Below, in pieces: positions 63,905 to 64,000 of a stretch of DNA of 64,000 bases. Source of the DNA: Cereibacter ovatus (GTDB taxonomy: Bacteria > Pseudomonadota > Alphaproteobacteria > Rhodobacterales > Rhodobacteraceae); the NCBI RefSeq assembly GCF_900207575.1, contig NZ_OAOQ01000002.1, forward strand, positions 50,488 to 114,487, in the 5' to 3' direction. A program made the translations under genes and the position numbers. The notes below the pieces were generated by a model. That model saw nothing but the letters and a program-made list of their open reading frames with translations, was not told the origin of the DNA and did no database searches. Numbering within the stretch: the stretch's first letter is position 1; each line of letters opens with the position of its first letter.

Positions 63905-64000
63905 ATGGCAAAGGCAAAGTTTGAACGTAACAAACCGCACGTCAACATCGGCACGATTGGCCACGTTGACCACGGCAAGACGACGCTGACGGCTGCGATC
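63905..64000 (+). CDS. tuf: Elongation factor Tu, 5' part only (runs off the window)
   Basis: The first 32 codons of EF-Tu: [20 protein letters not shown] and [12 protein letters not shown], with the G1 loop GHVDHGKT complete. The rest is outside the window. The preceding 102 bases have TTGATT (63806-63811) but no clearly spaced -10 box. Placement after parC and a lipoprotein gene, instead of after fusA, suggests the tuf copy that precedes tRNA-Trp, secE and nusG (inference). Confidence 0.95.
   Translation, partial: MAKAKFERNKPHVNIGTIGHVDHGKTTLTAAI

Overview
The window is visibly GC-rich and looks like chromosomal DNA of a member of the Rhodobacterales (Rhodobacter/Paracoccus-type Alphaproteobacteria). 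The support is gene content and order: a chvI-chvG-hprK-rapZ-PTS block divergent from pckA, a short HprK, a Rhodobacter-type porin, DUF1491 between era and recO, DUF3576-leuS-lptE-holA, an mbfA iron exporter with an Irr-like operator, and genes of the ethylmalonyl-CoA pathway. The species cannot be fixed from this sequence alone. Almost all DNA is coding, with many 4-8 nt stop/start overlaps.

Layout. 0.1-7.6 kb: a saccharopine-dehydrogenase-like enzyme coupled to a WGR-domain protein, three unusual response regulators, pyrD with a DUF952 partner, and a periplasmic 5'-nucleotidase. 7.7-14.3 kb: a tightly overlapping three-gene operon (transglutaminase-DUF2126 amidoligase, circularly permuted ATP-grasp-Alpha-E, stand-alone transglutaminase) that predicts an uncharacterised peptide-ligation and cleavage system. 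14.3-22.1 kb: a minus-strand operon (AEC transporter, S-formylglutathione hydrolase, YaiI, ornithine-cyclodeaminase-like), mbfA, a small secreted peptide with a TetR regulator, a NYN-OST-HTH protein, exonuclease III and a CenR-like regulator. 22.2-27.6 kb: GTP cyclohydrolase II, a YkuD-type protein, a PLP-binding YggS protein, a TPR-sulfotransferase and a porin.

27.9-37.8 kb: the DUF3576-leuS-lptE-holA operon, outer-membrane and flavoprotein genes, tRNA-Arg(CCT), a GntR-like LacI repressor, ispH and a NYN protein. 37.9-46.6 kb: a co-directional core cluster (folK, rpoZ, rsh, DUF2062, pdxJ, acpS, lepB, rnc, era, DUF1491, recO). 46.6-54.9 kb: methylsuccinyl-CoA dehydrogenase, pckA, and the ChvI/ChvG-HprK-RapZ-EIIA-HPr signalling block. 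54.9-64.0 kb: 3-hydroxybutyryl-CoA dehydrogenase, a DUF6473 protein, etfA/etfB, cobalamin adenosyltransferase, a HIG1 protein, an SDR, parC, a lipoprotein and the start of tuf.

How it fits together. Mcd, ETF, the ATP:cobalamin adenosyltransferase and HbdA are parts of, or supply, acetyl-CoA assimilation through crotonyl-CoA and the ethylmalonyl-CoA pathway; PckA links C4 acids to gluconeogenesis, beside a sensory and PTS block known to couple envelope or acid signals with carbon status in related bacteria. Two repeat families are scattered between genes: a roughly 50-bp hairpin element at gene 3' ends (three clear copies plus one diverged) and a 12-16 bp ATTCACGAAGCGCGAA element (four copies). 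The features most worth following up are the amidoligase/ATP-grasp/transglutaminase operon, the response regulators that have lost catalytic residues, and the TetR-linked secreted peptide.
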